DNA of 64,000 nt from Salvelinus alpinus (GCF_045679555.1 NC_092093.1:66411714-66475713); one strand, 5' to 3'; positions 32,456 to 44,756 are shown, counted from the stretch's first letter. The notes: generated by a model from the letters alone, not told the origin. A program made the numbers and translations.

Positions 32456-33790
32456 CACTCTAAAAAATAAAGGTGCAAGTTGGAACCAAATAAGGCTCTT
32501 GAGTGTGATGCTTTAGGTGACAATTTTAAGGTCTCTGAAGAACCATAAATGGGAAGTTTCTTTTAAGAACCACACACAAATCAAAAGCTAGAAATGTTTC
32601 AGCCCTCCAGGACAGGATTTGAACAGCCCTGCTGTAGGGTTTTAAGCATTATTTGCATATTTCCCAGGGTGTTTGCTAGTGACAGAAACATGGTTATTGC
32701 GTTTATACATTTTCAGTCCTATGGCCTTCACCAAGTTAGATCCTGAGTGTTCATTTATCTATTTACAGTGTTAATTTAACTCTTGAATCAACATTGGAAA
32801 TGTTGCACTGAAAGATCAACACTAGGCAACACTGGACAATTTGCCGTGTGCTATGAAAGGGACAGATCTGCAGGTTTCCATATCAAGAGGCTTTTCGAAT
32901 ACTGAACCCCACAATAAAATCACACTTAACTCAAAGGTTCTTTATCGGGCAACAGTACTCCAAGGGACCTTAATGGTCCCGAACACTCATTCTGATACCC
33001 ATATAAAATAGCCCTTTGAGTGACTAAAATAGCACCCATAACAATTGTTTTGTATATAAACACAATCAAATTGACTTAAAAGACAGCTCTTTAAAACACC
33101 TATGTCAAGAAACTTGGATGGAGTAAAATCAGCTCAAGCTAATTTGGTCGTAGACAAAGCAACTCGAAAAAACATTTAAATTCCATCAATTATGTAAAAA
33201 AAAATGTATTCATGTCCCGTTTGGCATGTCTCTTGTGATGTGATACACAGCCTCGCTGACAGATGTGTTGACATGACAACTGCGTCAGAGTTTTGAACAA
33301 CCCCCCCCCCCTTTTGTTCCATGCTGGCTGAAGCCGTAGCTAGCCAGCAACTAGCTAACACCAGACACAGATAAAAGGGGAAACATATAAGTATCTTTGC
33401 CGTAGATTAGAGTCAAATTTTGGCATCAGTAGAGTAGCTATATAAACCAGGCCCCTCTGCAAACACGCCTTCTCCTATGTTGGTTACAAGGCGTTACTTA
33501 TTTAAATGAGTTAACAGATTATCATGTTACCATTGGTGTATTAAAATGAGAGTTAAGGGGAGGTCACCTTGTCCCCTTAATAATGAATCCAAGTGTTTGA
33601 CCTGGGGGAGGGAACCAGTAACTTTATGATCAATGTAGAAGCAACAGGAATTTTTCATACTTTGGTCATCATACTTTAATAATCTCGTTTCATCCAAATG
33701 TCATCCAGTTTTGTGGAAAACATGATTTTGACTGTTCATGACCTTTAAAAGCCGAGGAAGAACCATTTAAGAACCTTTATTCTTTTGACG
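32456..33790. mobile_element. Composite repeat nest
   Basis: The left piece (AAAAAATAAAGGTGCAAGTTG) and right piece (AAGAACCATTTAAGAACCTT) are the ends of the element seen at 28573-28826. In between lie a block shared with 37255-37400 in inverse orientation (TTTCAGCCCTCCAGGACAGG; GGGTTTTAAGC; CCCAGGGTG) and a block of about 700 bp shared inverted with 57336-58140 (TTGACATGACAACTGCGTCAG; TTAATAATGAATCCAAGTG). No gene. Confidence 0.6.
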
Positions 33791-34142
33791 ACTATATGAC
33801 TATTAATAATAATGGCTAGCAGCATTTTATAGGAATTAATTCCACAGGTATTTCTGAATCATTTTCAGGGTTCCAGCCAAATTCATCTGGCCCTAATAGC
33901 ATTGCATTGTTTCCATGGTTACAGCCAGGGATTGACATAAATTACAAATGACAAAATACTCAAAAGACCAATGTATCAAAATAATTTTGCAAAGTATTGT
34001 CATTCATGACAATTTGTGTAGTAGCCGGCTGAACAGCAAAAAACATTCTCAGTAACGGTTACTTTCACTTCTTACTTGCTATGACTGTGATATATTGTTG
34101 TTTATCTACTTTAGTTGGATGCACATATACAATATTTATATA

Positions 34143-35749
34143 CAGTGGGGAGAACAAGTATTTGATACACTGCCGATTTTGCAGGTTTTCCTACTTACAA
34201 AGCATTTAGAGGTCTGTAATTTTTATCATAGGTACACTTCAACTGTGAGAGACGGAATCTAAAACAAAAATCCAGAAAATCACATTGTATGATTTTTAAG
34301 TAATTAATTTGCATTTTATTGCATGACATAAGTATTTGATCACCTACCAACCAGTAAGATTTCCGGCTCTCACAGACCTGTTAGTTTTTCTTTAAGACAC
34401 CCTCCTGTTCTCCTCTCATTACCTGTATTAACTGCACCTGTTTGAACTCGTTACCTGTATAAAAGACACCTTTCCACACACTCAATCAAACAGACTCCAA
34501 CCTCTCCACAATGGCCAAGACCAGAGAGCTGTGTAAGGACATCAGGGATGAAATTGTAGACCTGCACAAGGCTGGGATGGGCTACAGGACAATAGGCAAG
34601 CAGCTTAGTGAGAAGGCAACAACTGTTGGCGCAATTATTAGAAAATGGAAGAAGTTCAAGATGACGGTCAATCACCCTCGGTCTGGGGCTCCATGCAAGA
34701 TCTCACCTCGTGGGGCATCAATGATCATGAGGAAGGTGAGGGATCAGCCCAGAACTACACGGCAGGACCTGGTCAATGACCTGAAGAGAGCTGGGACCAC
34801 AGTCTCAAAGAAAACCATTAGTAACACACTACGCCGTCATGGATTAAAATCCTGCAGCGCACGCAAGGTCCCCCTGCTCAAGCCAGCGCATGTCCAGGCC
34901 CGTCTGAAGTTTGCCAATGACCATCTGGATGATCCAGAGGAGGAATGGGAGAAGGTCATGTGGTCTGATGAGACAAAAATAGAGCTTTTTGGTCTAAACT
35001 CCACTCGCTGTGTTTGGAGGAAGAAGAAGGATGAGTACAACCCCAACAACACCATCCCAACTGTGAAGCATGGAGGTGGAAACATCATTCTTTGGGGATG
35101 CTTTTCTGCAAAGGGGACAGGACGACTGCACCGTATTGAGGGGAGGATGGATGGGGCCATGTATCGCGAGATCTTGGCCAACAACCTCCTTCCCTCAGTA
35201 AGAGCATTGAAGATGGGTCGTGGCTGGGTCTTCCAGAATGACAACGACCCAAACCACACAGCCAGGGCAACTAAGGAGTGGCTCCGTAAGAAGCATCTCA
35301 AGGTCCTGGAGTGGCCTAGCCAGTCTCCAGACCTGAACCCAATAGAAAATCTTTGGAGGGAGCTGAAAGTCCGTATTGCCCAGCGACAGCCCCGAAACCT
35401 GAAGGATCTGGAGAAGGTCTGTATGGAGGAGTGGGCCAAAATCCCTGCTGCAGTGTGTGCAAACCTGGTCAAGAACTACAGGAAACGTCTGATCTCTGTA
35501 ATTGCAAACAAAGGTTTCTGTACCAAATATTAAGTTCTGCTTTTCTGATGTATCAAATACTTATGTCATGCAATAAAATGCAAATTAATTACTTAAAAAT
35601 CATACAATGTGATTTTCTGGATTTTTGTTTTAGATTCCGTCTCTCACAGTTGAAGTGTACCTATGATAAAAATTACAGACCTCTACATGCTTTGTAAGTA
35701 GGAAAACCTGCAAAATCGGCAGTGTATCAAATACTTGTTCTCCCCACTG
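34143..35749 (+). mobile_element. Apparently intact Tc1-like transposon
   Basis: The 1607-bp element starts CAGTGGGGAGAACAAGTA, ends with its inverse and is flanked by TA on both sides. The terminal inverted repeats run 34143-34340 and 35552-35749, 198 bp each, and I count one mismatch between them (CATTTAG versus CATGTAG). It holds a single uninterrupted transposase gene. Nothing inside is truncated or frameshifted, unlike every other Tc1 copy in the window. Confidence 0.95.
34511..35533 (+). CDS. Tc1-like DD34E transposase, intact (340 aa)
   Basis: The enzyme binds the terminal repeats and cuts and pastes the element at TA sites in the nucleus. The full 340-aa frame matches the usual Tc1 length. 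It starts [20 protein letters not shown] and includes an N-terminal helix-turn-helix pair (about residues 10-50 and 75-115). The three catalytic positions are all present: Asp153 in [11 protein letters not shown], Asp244 in [10 protein letters not shown] and Glu279 in [11 protein letters not shown], with exactly 34 residues between the last two. A glycine-rich block ([19 protein letters not shown]) lies between. The start was chosen because it is the first ATG after the left repeat and aligns with the family N terminus. The 211-aa frame on the opposite strand is a shadow. Confidence 0.95.
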   Translation: MAKTRELCKDIRDEIVDLHKAGMGYRTIGKQLSEKATTVGAIIRKWKKFKMTVNHPRSGAPCKISPRGASMIMRKVRDQPRTTRQDLVNDLKRAGTTVSKKTISNTLRRHGLKSCSARKVPLLKPAHVQARLKFANDHLDDPEEEWEKVMWSDETKIELFGLNSTRCVWRKKKDEYNPNNTIPTVKHGGGNIILWGCFSAKGTGRLHRIEGRMDGAMYREILANNLLPSVRALKMGRGWVFQNDNDPNHTARATKEWLRKKHLKVLEWPSQSPDLNPIENLWRELKVRIAQRQPRNLKDLEKVCMEEWAKIPAAVCANLVKNYRKRLISVIANKGFCTKY

Positions 35750-35832
35750 TATGTGTATATGTGAAAATGAACAACTGTCATTGTTTCAGCATGCAGAGCT
35801 AATTAGAGTAATACTCGGTATTCTTGGCTATG

Positions 35833-35974
<142 letters not shown>

Positions 35975-36329
35975 CCCTGTTTGACTCCTACATGCACAGT
36001 TTAATAATGAAGGACCGTGACTAACGAGCTGTGTGTTTTCAAATTCTTGTTTACCCTCCATCTCTCACTTTAGATGGCGTGTGACTTTCACGCTAAATCT
36101 GTGTCAGACATCCGCTTTCCTTCTGGAATGAATGCAACACCCAGTGCCAATTAAGTACCCGGGACCGATAGTGTGGTCTTGACAGAGATTACAAATGACG
36201 ATGAAAAAGACAACTGTGGTGAGATTCAATGCTTGATGTAAATGAGCTACAGAGCCGTATGGCTCGTGTTTTGGACAATGTGTTCTATTTTGCACATCAC
36301 CTCAATCATAGTATATTTCCTATTACTGT

Positions 36330-36560
<231 letters not shown>

Positions 36561-36856
36561 GTATGATGAATGCATGATTTTTTTACAATTGTTTGTTATC
36601 AATATCTATGTTTTTGCATGTTCATTGATTAATTAATCTTACGCTACTCAAATAGAAATAACATTTTTCTAAACCATTCCAATCTGTTACTTGGATTTAT
36701 TGCACCCATTACAGAAATGGTTGTTCCAGTTGAGATGTTTGAGCCAGTTTCATGTCTTCATCTTCCCAACCCTGGCACTGGCAGTCATTTTGAATGCAGG
36801 TTGCACAAGTTTCAGGCAAATGTATTAGGGTAAATGCAGGCCTTATGAAATATAGT

Positions 36857-37236
36857 GCATTCAGAAAGTATCCCTTTGCTATGAGACTGAAAATTGAGCT
36901 CAGGTGCATCCTGTTTCCATTGATCATCCTTGATGTTTCTACACCTTGATTGGAGTCCACCTGTGGTAAATTCAATTGATTTGACATGATTTGGAAAGGC
37001 TCACACGTGTCTATATAAGGTCCCACAGTTGACAGTGCATGTCAGAGAAAAAACAAAGCCACGAGGTCGAAGGAATTGTCCGTAGAGCACCGAGATAGGA
37101 TTGTGTCGAGGCGCAGATCTGGGGAAGGGTACCAAAACATTTCTGCAGCATTGAAGGTCCCCAATAACACTGTGTCCTCCATCACTCTAAAATGGAAGAA
37201 GTTTGGAACCACCAAGACTCTTCCTAGAGTTGAAAA
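36857..37236 (+). mobile_element. Truncated Tc1-like transposon, 5' part
   Basis: It is homologous to the element at 16955-18146: GTGCATTCAGAAAGTATCC, GTGCATCCTGTTTCCATTG, then the transposase N terminus and AAATGGAAGAAGTTTGGAAC. It stops after ACTCTTCCTAGAGTTG. The catalytic domain is absent. Confidence 0.85.
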
Positions 37237-37249
37237 TGTATGAATGCAA

Positions 37250-37525
37250 CAACCATTTCTCTGTCACTAGCGAACACAGTCATGGGTGGTACTGGTAACT
37301 CTAAAATTCACCCTGGGAAATATGCAATTAAGGCTTAAAACCCTACAGTGGGGCTATTCCATTCCGATCCTGGAGGGCCAAAACATTTCCGATTTGTGTA
37401 TGGTTCTTCAAAGAACCATCCCATTTACGGTTCTTCAGAGACCCTAAAATGGTTCATCTATGGCATTGCTCCCAGAACCTTATTTGGTTCCAACTTGCAT
37501 ATTTATTGTTAAGAGTGTATGTGGT
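37250..37525. repeat. Inverted copy of the 32.4-kb composite repeat
   Basis: CACCCTGGGAAATATGCAATT, TTAAAACCCTACAGTGG, CCTGGAGGGCCAAAACATTTC and GGTTCCAACTTGCATATTTA are the reverse of words at 32460-32690. Confidence 0.6.
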
Positions 37526-38920
37526 GCACTATAAAAGGGAACATCTCTTAACACAGACTTTAATTAAGTGGTGTCACATTAAAAAGGTGTGCTTTTTGTC
37601 ATTGAACCGGATTTGTTTAGGTGGCGCATTGCACACTTTTCCAACATGGAAGGCTCCTACTGAACAACTACCTTTATCAGCTTCCTTTGTGTCTGAAAGA
37701 TGAGCGAGTATTGGGGATGTGGCAGGAGCAGAACTCTGTGTCAAGGTCTTTAGTCATTATGATTAGTCCCACCTCTGGCACTTGTCACTTCAGGTAGGAC
37801 AGGGTAACCGCAGAGAGAGAAAGAGTGAGATCATTGAGAGAGAGTGTGCGTGTGCGTGTGCGTGTGCGTGTGTGTGTGTAAAAGCGCCGAAGCGAGGATA
37901 ATACAGCCACTCGGCCAGAGCGTTCAGGAACACCTTCTACCTGTCAGTGAATCACGCACCAAGGATCTTGCTACTTTCTGTCTTTATCTAAAGGGCATTA
38001 CACTAACAGAATTCCAAAACAATGGCAAACGTCTCGCAGTAATGCTCCCTTCCACGATAGAGCACTCTTACTTACGTACTACTAAAATGTATCAACCCCA
38101 TCAAAAATGTCCATGAATTATAATCCACATTTCCTGTTGCTGCAGAATTATTTTCATGCTGTAGCAAACTGTCTCAAATGAAGATCCTAAATCCATATGT
38201 ACGTACACTTCTTGAAATGTTTAATCATGCCATCCACCTCCTAAGTGGAATACTGTGGGAAATGAAAAAGACGTAAGGCACTGCACCTTTCATTTCACTT
38301 CATCTCTCATTTGAATCATTTCAATCTGAACTGATATACTAGACAGTAGACACGCTGCTAATATTGTCAAGAGCCACTTTATCGGCTATGTCACAGTTTT
38401 GCTTCAAGCAAATCTCCCAGTCTTCACGAGAACACGAAAAGGTTGTCGGATGTCCCTTTGGGCTATTCTATCGATCCATAAGTCACTGAGAAAATGTACT
38501 CATGTTCTCCCATCCAGTCCAACTGACTTCATGTCCTATGAACCCCTTGCTACATGAGTCCAGATCTAAATTTATCTCAAAGGTTTGATACGGTTTACCG
38601 AGACATTCTATTAACCAGTGTCATGAATTCATAATGAGATATAAAGTAGATGGCACACACACGTGACAACCACCGCCGTCATGTCTAACACATACATGAC
38701 AGGCCCACACTTTTATTTTTGCCTCAGGGTGGAAAATAAAGGAAAATAAATAAATTATTGAACATCTCATTGTACCTGTGGGTGGTGGCATCACAGCCAC
38801 AACAAAAAGGATGGAAAGAATTTCTCCCTGGCTGATAAATTAGATTTCTTCAGTGGTTGGATAGCTCTAATAAGCCATGTATTCATTCATTCATTCATAT
38901 AATAATAAGATATGCCACTT
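37526..38920. other. Mostly single-copy-looking DNA, no gene seen
   Basis: A (GT)n-rich tract lies at 37844-37880 and a CATT run at 38880-38898. I found no exon with recognisable similarity. Direct neighbours are repeats. Confidence 0.4.
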
Positions 38921-38921
38921 A

Positions 38922-41755
38922 CATTTACATTACATTTAAGTCATTTAGCAGACGCTCTTATCCAGAGCGACTTACAAATTGGTGCATTCACCTTATGATA
39001 TCCAGTGGAACAACCACTTTACAATAGTGCATCTAACTCTTTTAAGGGGGGGGGTTAGAAGGATTACTTTATCCTATCCTAGGTATTCCTTAAAGAGGTG
39101 GGGTTTCAGGTGTCTCCGGAAGGTGGTGATTGACTCCGCTGACCTGGCGTCGTGAGGGAGTTTGTTCCACCATTGGGGTGCCAGAGCAGCGAACAGTTTT
39201 GACTGGGCTGAGCGGGAACTGTACTTCCTCAGAGGTAGGGAGGCAAGCAGGCCAGAGGTGGATGAACGCAGTGCCCTTGTTTGGGTGTAGGGCCTGATCA
39301 GAGCCTGAAGGTACGGAGGTGCCGTTCCCCTCACAGCTCCGTAGGCAAGCACCATGGTCTTGTAGCGGATGCGAGCTTCAACTGGAAGCCAGTGGAGAGA
39401 GCGGAGGAGCGGGGTGACGTGAGAGAACTTGGGAAAGTTGAACACCAGACGGGCTGCGGCGTTCTGGGTGAGTTGTAGGGGTTTAATGGCACAGGCAGGG
39501 AGCCCAGCCAACAGCGAGTTGCAGTAATCCAGACGGGAGATGACAAGTGCCTGGATTAGGACCTGCGCCGCTTCCTGCGTGAGGCAGGGTCGTACTCTGC
39601 GAATGTTGTAGAGCATGAACCTACAGGAACGGGTCACCGCCTTGATGTTAGTTGAGAACGACAGGGTGTTGTCCAGGATCACGCCAAGGTTCTTAGCACT
39701 CTGGGAGGAGGACACAATGGAGTTGTCAACCGTGATGGCGAGATCATGGAACGGGCAGTCCTTCCCCGGGAGGAAGAGCAGCTCCGTCTTGCCGAGGTTC
39801 AGCTTGAGGTGGTGATCCGTCATCCACACTGATATGTCTGCCAGACATGCAGAGATGCGATTCACCACCTGGTTATCAGAGGGGGGAAAGGAGAAGATTA
39901 ATTGTGTGTCGTCTGCATAGCAATGATAGGAGAGACCATGTGAGGATATGACAGAGCCAAGTGACTTGGTGTATAGCGAGAATAGGAGAGGGCCTAGAAC
40001 AGAGCCCTGGGGGACACCAGTGGTGAGAGCACGTGGTGCGGAGACAGATTCTCGCCACGCCACCTGGTAGGAGCGACCTGTCAGGTAGGACGCAATCCAA
40101 GCGTGGGCCGCGCCGGAGATGCCCAGCTCGGAGAGGGTGGAGAGGAGGATCTGATGGTTCACAGTATCAAAGGCAGCCGATAGGTCTAGAAGGATGAGAG
40201 CAGAGGAGAGAGAGTTAGCTTTAGCAGTGCGGAGCGCCTCCGTGACACAGAGAAGAGCAGTCTCAGTTGAATGACTAGTCTTGAAACCTGACTGATTTGG
40301 ATCAAGAAGGTCATTCTGAGAGAGATAGCAGGAGAGCTGGCCAAGGACGGCACGTTCAAGAGTTTTGGAGAGAAAAGAAAGAAGGGATACTGGTCTGTAG
40401 TTGTTGACATCGGAGGGATCGAGTGTAGGTTTTTTCAGAAGGGGTGCAACTCTCGCTCTCTTGAAGACGGAAGGGACGTAGCCAGCGGTCAAGGATGAGT
40501 TGATGAGCGAGGTGAGGTAAGGGAGAAGGTCTCCGGAAATGGTCTGGAGAAGAGAGGAGGGGATAGGGTCAAGCGGGCAGGTTGTTGGGCGGCCGGCCGT
40601 CACAAGACGCGAGATTTCATCTGGAGAGAGAGGGGAGAAAGAGGTCAAAGCACAGGGTAGGGCAGTGTGAGCAGAACCAGCGGTGTCGTTTGACTTAGCA
40701 AACGAGGATCGGATGTCGTCGACCTTCTTTTCAAAATGGTTGACGAAGTCATCAGCAGAGAGGGAGGAGGGGGGAGGAGGGGGAGGAGGATTCAGGAGGG
40801 AGGAGAAGGTGGCAAAGAGCTTCCTAGGGTTAGAGGCAGATGCTTGGAATTTAGAGTGGTAGAAATTGGCTTTAGCAGCAGAGACAGAAGAGGAGAATGT
40901 AGAGAGGAGGGAGTGAAAGGATGCCAGGTCCGCAGGGAGGCGAGTTTTCCTCCATTTCCGCTCGGCTGCCCGGAGCCCTGTTCTGTGAGCTCGCAATGAG
41001 TCGTCGAGCCACGGAGCAGGAGGGGAGGACCGAGCCGGCCTGGAGGATAGGGGACATAGAGAGTCAAAGGATGCAGAAAGGGAGGAGAGGAGGGTTGAGG
41101 AGGCAGAATCAGGAGATAGGTTGGAGAAGGTTTGAGCAGAGGGAAGAGATGATAGGATGGAAGAGGAGAGAGTAGCGGGGGAGAGAGAGCGAAGGTTGGG
41201 ACGGCGCGATACCATCCGAGTAGGGGCAGTGTGGGAAGTGTTGGATGAGAGCGAGAGGGAAAAGGATACAAGGTAGTGGTCGGAGACTTGGAGGGGAGTT
41301 GCAATGAGATTAGTGGAAGAACAGCATCTAGTAAAGATAAGGTCAAGCGTATTGCCTGCCTTGTGAGTAGGGGGGGAAGGTGAGAGGGTGAGGTCAAAAG
41401 AGGAGAGGAGTGGAAAGAAGGAGGCAGAGAGGAATGAGTCAAAGGTAGACGTGGGGAGGTTAAAGTCACCCAGAACTGTGAGAGGTGAGCCATCCTCAGG
41501 AAAGGAACTTATCAGGGCGTCAAGCTCATTGATGAACTCTCCAAGGGAACCTGGAGGGCGATAAATGATAAGGATGTTAAGCTTGAAAGGGCTGGTAACT
41601 GTGACAGCATGGAATTCAAAGGAGGCGATAGACAGATGGGTCAGGGGAGAAAGAGAGAATGTCCACTTGGGAGAGATGAGGATCCCAGTGCCACCACCCC
41701 GCTGACCAGAAGCTCTCGGGGTGTGCGAGAACACGTGGGCAGACGAGGAGAGAGC
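38922..41755 (-). mobile_element. L2-like LINE, slightly 5'-truncated
   Basis: The 3' tail (GCATTTAGCAGACG-type words: TTAAGTCATTTAGCAGACGC, TCTTATCCAGAGCGACTTAC) is at the low-coordinate end, so the element is on the minus strand. CACTT occurs on both sides (before 38922 and at about 41756), a plausible 5-bp target duplication, and the host sequence GCCACTT|AGCAGATG is seen uninterrupted at 41884. The start of the endonuclease domain is missing. Confidence 0.85.
39074..41734 (-). CDS. L2-like LINE endonuclease/reverse transcriptase, 886-aa open frame
   Basis: This is the retrotransposon polyprotein that nicks target DNA and reverse-transcribes the element RNA. Residues about 1-160 carry the rear part of an APE-type endonuclease: RGGGTGILISPKW, LNILIIYRPPG, LTVLGDFNLP (about residue 88), GNTLDLIFT and the SDH motif near 150. 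The RT spans roughly 400-700: NNYRPVSLLSFLSKTLERAV, LLDLSAAFDTVNHQILL (about 518), GVPQGSVLGPLLFSLY (about 575), CYADDTQLIF (about 606) and LNLGKTELLFLP. The C terminus has [20 protein letters not shown]. There is no stop or frameshift over 2.66 kb. The first part of the endonuclease is missing, so it is not autonomous as it stands. The first Met is just the first in the open frame. Confidence 0.9.
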   Translation of the reverse strand: MFSHTPRASGQRGGGTGILISPKWTFSLSPLTHLSIASFEFHAVTVTSPFKLNILIIYRPPGSLGEFINELDALISSFPEDGSPLTVLGDFNLPTSTFDSFLSASFFPLLSSFDLTLSPSPPTHKAGNTLDLIFTRCCSSTNLIATPLQVSDHYLVSFSLSLSSNTSHTAPTRMVSRRPNLRSLSPATLSSSILSSLPSAQTFSNLSPDSASSTLLSSLSASFDSLCPLSSRPARSSPPAPWLDDSLRAHRTGLRAAERKWRKTRLPADLASFHSLLSTFSSSVSAAKANFYHSKFQASASNPRKLFATFSSLLNPPPPPPPSSLSADDFVNHFEKKVDDIRSSFAKSNDTAGSAHTALPCALTSFSPLSPDEISRLVTAGRPTTCPLDPIPSSLLQTISGDLLPYLTSLINSSLTAGYVPSVFKRARVAPLLKKPTLDPSDVNNYRPVSLLSFLSKTLERAVLGQLSCYLSQNDLLDPNQSGFKTSHSTETALLCVTEALRTAKANSLSSALILLDLSAAFDTVNHQILLSTLSELGISGAAHAWIASYLTGRSYQVAWRESVSAPRALTTGVPQGSVLGPLLFSLYTKSLGSVISSHGLSYHCYADDTQLIFSFPPSDNQVVNRISACLADISVWMTDHHLKLNLGKTELLFLPGKDCPFHDLAITVDNSIVSSSQSAKNLGVILDNTLSFSTNIKAVTRSCRFMLYNIRRVRPCLTQEAAQVLIQALVISRLDYCNSLLAGLPACAIKPLQLTQNAAARLVFNFPKFSHVTPLLRSLHWLPVEARIRYKTMVLAYGAVRGTAPPYLQALIRPYTQTRALRSSTSGLLASLPLRKYSSRSAQSKLFAALAPQWWNKLPHDARSAESITTFRRHLKPHLFKEYLG

Positions 41756-42025
41756 AGTAGGAACACTTAGCAGATGTTTTTACCCAAAGAGACTTAGTGC
41801 TTTAATCTAAAGTGGCCGTAGTGCGTGCATACCCTTTTCACAGTCATTCATTCATTCATATAATAATAATAATAATAAGATATGCCACTTAGCAGATGTT
41901 TTAACCCAAAGAGACTTAGTGCTTTAATCTATAGCGGCCGCAGTGCGTGCATACCTTTTCACATTCATTCATTCATTCATTCATTCATTCATTCATTCAT
42001 TCATTCATTCATTCATTCGTTCATT
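41756..42025. repeat. Tandem duplication and (CATT)n tract
   Basis: The block CACTTAGCAGATGTTTT...GACTTAGTGCTTTAATCT occurs twice (41760 and 41886), each followed by CATTCATT runs, the second about 60 bp long (41960-42018). An (AAT)n run precedes the second copy. Confidence 0.85.
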
Positions 42026-42479
42026 GAAATAGTGTGCACTAATGAATACAATCCAGATAGACAAGGTTCCACTCCTTCCTGTCCTCTCCTGTCATAAAGT
42101 CATTTACCACTCCTAACGTGCTGAATTGAACCAGTGGCTGTGGAGAATGGAGAGAGGATATGGTCATCAAATTGGACTGCTAATACTCATTAGCAGTTCA
42201 CATGCCGAATATCATTCTTTAATTGACAAGATGAAACACGGCTGATTGGCTTAATTTTGTTCTTTACAAGGGCCCTGTCGTTACATTAAGTTCATTTGAA
42301 AACGGTCGATGATATATCAGCTGCAAATATACTCAGATATTTTTTAAATCAAATAACTTGAATGAAAGGTAACACTTTACATCAATTATATTTCCTTTGT
42401 GTATTAGTGCTATAATTACACTTGCAACAACATCAACTCAATATATTTTACACCCATGGGTTATGTCGAGATTACAGCG
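42026..42479. other. Spacer, no gene seen
   Basis: AT-rich DNA with no supported exon or repeat family. Confidence 0.35.
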
Positions 42480-42860
42480 CTGAAAGTTTTTCACATGTGA
42501 GATGAAAACATGTTAATCTCCTCACATGTGAAAAGGCGGTGTTAACATGTGAACTCTAAATGTAATGCATGTGAACACATGGTTTCAACACGTGAACAAC
42601 TGATCTCCCGTGTCTTTTCAGCTCAACATGTGAAAACAGCTATTTCACATGTGAAAATGCAATTTCACATGATCACTTAGTGCTGACTTTTCAATGTGAC
42701 CAAACCTGGGATTTGAAATCACAATCCTCTGGATTTGGTGTATCCTGATCTTTCTGCTGCGCCACAAAGTCTGTAGCATTTTAGTTGTCAGTAAATTTGA
42801 CTATTCTCTCATCATTGATTTAATTTACTTCATTCAGCATTTTGAGGGTTTTATGTATAG
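42480..42860 (-). mobile_element. tRNA-like repeat with CACATGTG tail (inverted copy)
   Basis: The minus strand reads GCTACAGACTTTGTGGCGCA, then GATTTCAAATCCCAGG (box B), GAAAAGTCAGCACTAAGTG and a tail with repeated TTCACATGTGAAA and AACATGTGAAC words. It aligns with 29860-30300 throughout. Box A (TGGCGCAGCAG) is better preserved here. Confidence 0.65.
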
Positions 42861-44455
42861 TTGTCGAATGTTGGCGGGACAACATTATTCACTTTTAATG
42901 TTACTCCTGTGCAGAAGGAAGCCCTGAGGCCCAAGGCCCCCCGCCCACAAAAAAACCCAATAGACTCTTGGAATTATCTTGTTGAAAAGACTTAGAATCT
43001 TGTTTAAACAACTTGGTATATCTTAGTATCTTCAAATGAGATATTAAGTCATGCGAATGAGATACAAAGCCGTTTGAACAACTTATCTCGTTTGAACGAC
43101 TTAATTGTTATTTTGTCTAATTGGGCCTAATTTTTTTATGCAGATTTCAAGTCCGTGTAGTGGTTGCTGCAGCCATTCATACACTGATTCCATCCATTGA
43201 TATGATTATTCATAGACAGATATTTTATAGCCTAAATCAGGGCTGCTTTTGAATGTCAGAGCATTCAAGTGGGCAAGTGTGGCGCGAGGAGCAGAGAGTA
43301 AAAAGGCTGTCTTCTCCTCTGCTACATATTCACTCTGGCACTGCTCAGACACAAGCTCTGCGCATGCTCTGCCGAGCATTTTTTATTTCCTTTATCACTA
43401 TTCTTTGAATTAGAGCTATTGAGATGTAATTATTTAGCTTACCCACCCACAGAAGCTTATATCTGTTTTTTATTCTACTTTCTAACATGATTCGTTTCTA
43501 CTTCAAATGTATTAGCAGGTGTTTTCGGTAGGCAATAAATAGGCTACTGTAAAATGTATTTGAATTTTCCTTGGAATAGAAACACTATAATATAAATCAA
43601 TTTAATGAAGCTAAAATATCAGAAATAAATCATAAATAATAAAGGCCAGTATCAGATTCTAAATGAATAATCTGAAACTGCAGTGGTTAAATGATTTGTG
43701 CACAGAAGCAAGAACCAGAAATCTTCATTGTGTGCATTTAGTGTGGGAAATGCGCTTTACAAATTAAAATTGTATTATTAGTGTAATAAAGACAGAAAAA
43801 GACACATCTAAAAGCTTAATTACATCAATTAATATTAGCGGGAATATAGCCAGAAAATAAACAAGAGAAAGGAGAATGGAATATATTTGAAAAGCCTAAA
43901 ATACAGCTGTCCTTGAGCGTGAGCTAGAAGGAAATGTGTGCGACATGAGGTAAACAACAGTTTTCCATCAATAGAATCAACTAGGGAGGTAACGTGATAT
44001 CATAAGGGAATTGCTTAGACCACACTTACCTTTAGAACAGGTTATCTCAAAGCTATGGCAGAGAAGTGGCCTATGTGAGCACTTTAACACTAGCCTTAAC
44101 GTACAGTTAAAGTAGCCATCACCAATAAGTGAATGAACTTCAGAGATAATGGGCTGGTTTGTGCTGCGAATAACATGCTTTCATTAGCCGAACAGAATTG
44201 CCTACAAAAAGAGGTTTGTGATAGGCCTTTAAATTGAAATGAAGAGACATTTGTTTAATCGTTGAAGTGTTGGCTAATGGTTTACTGTAACATGAGGAAG
44301 CTATCTGATTTTCAGTAGAACCGATGACAACAACCTATTCATTTGACGGTAAGTAAAATATTGATTTGAATGCATCCTCAAGAAGGAGCGCTTGAGAGGG
44401 AGAACTGTGTTTAATGAATGGATTTGGCAGGTGCAAGTGCTTTTTAAAGAAATAA
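42861..44455. other. Long stretch without recognisable gene
   Basis: A C-rich run (GGCCCAAGGCCCCCCGCCC) near 42930 and otherwise AT-rich DNA. No splice-bounded exon or repeat family was recognised. Confidence 0.4.
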
Positions 44456-44640
44456 AATAATTGATTTGAGACACTGTTTGAAGAGGTAGGGTTTCAGATG
44501 TTTTCCGGAAGATGGGCAGGGGGAAGCTGGTTCCACCATTGGTGTGCCAGGACAGAGAAGAGCTTTTTACTGGGCTGAGTGGGAGCTGGGCCAAGATACC
44601 TGAGGTGGTGGAATGGAGTGCTCGGGTTGTGGCCTCATGC
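44456..44640 (-). mobile_element. L2-like LINE C-terminal fragment
   Basis: The minus strand reads LPLSPVKSSSLSWHTNGG and FRKTSETLPLQT, homologous to the end of the 886-aa LINE product (fish L2 WxNxLP...FRxxLKxxLF region) but diverged. Confidence 0.6.
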
Positions 44641-44756
44641 AGTAGTATTAATAATAATAATTTAAAAAATAAAGGATCGCTACCTTACTATTCTGCACAG
44701 GCTGACACAGACTTATAAGGCTAATTGAAACACTTCAACTGCATCAATAATAATAA

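Noticed and set aside
34837-35472. 211-codon ORF opposite the intact transposase
   Set aside because: It is the antisense shadow of a clear DDE transposase frame.
40792-41493. 233-codon Ser/Pro/Leu-rich minus ORF
   Set aside because: It is an alternative frame of the L2 polyprotein.
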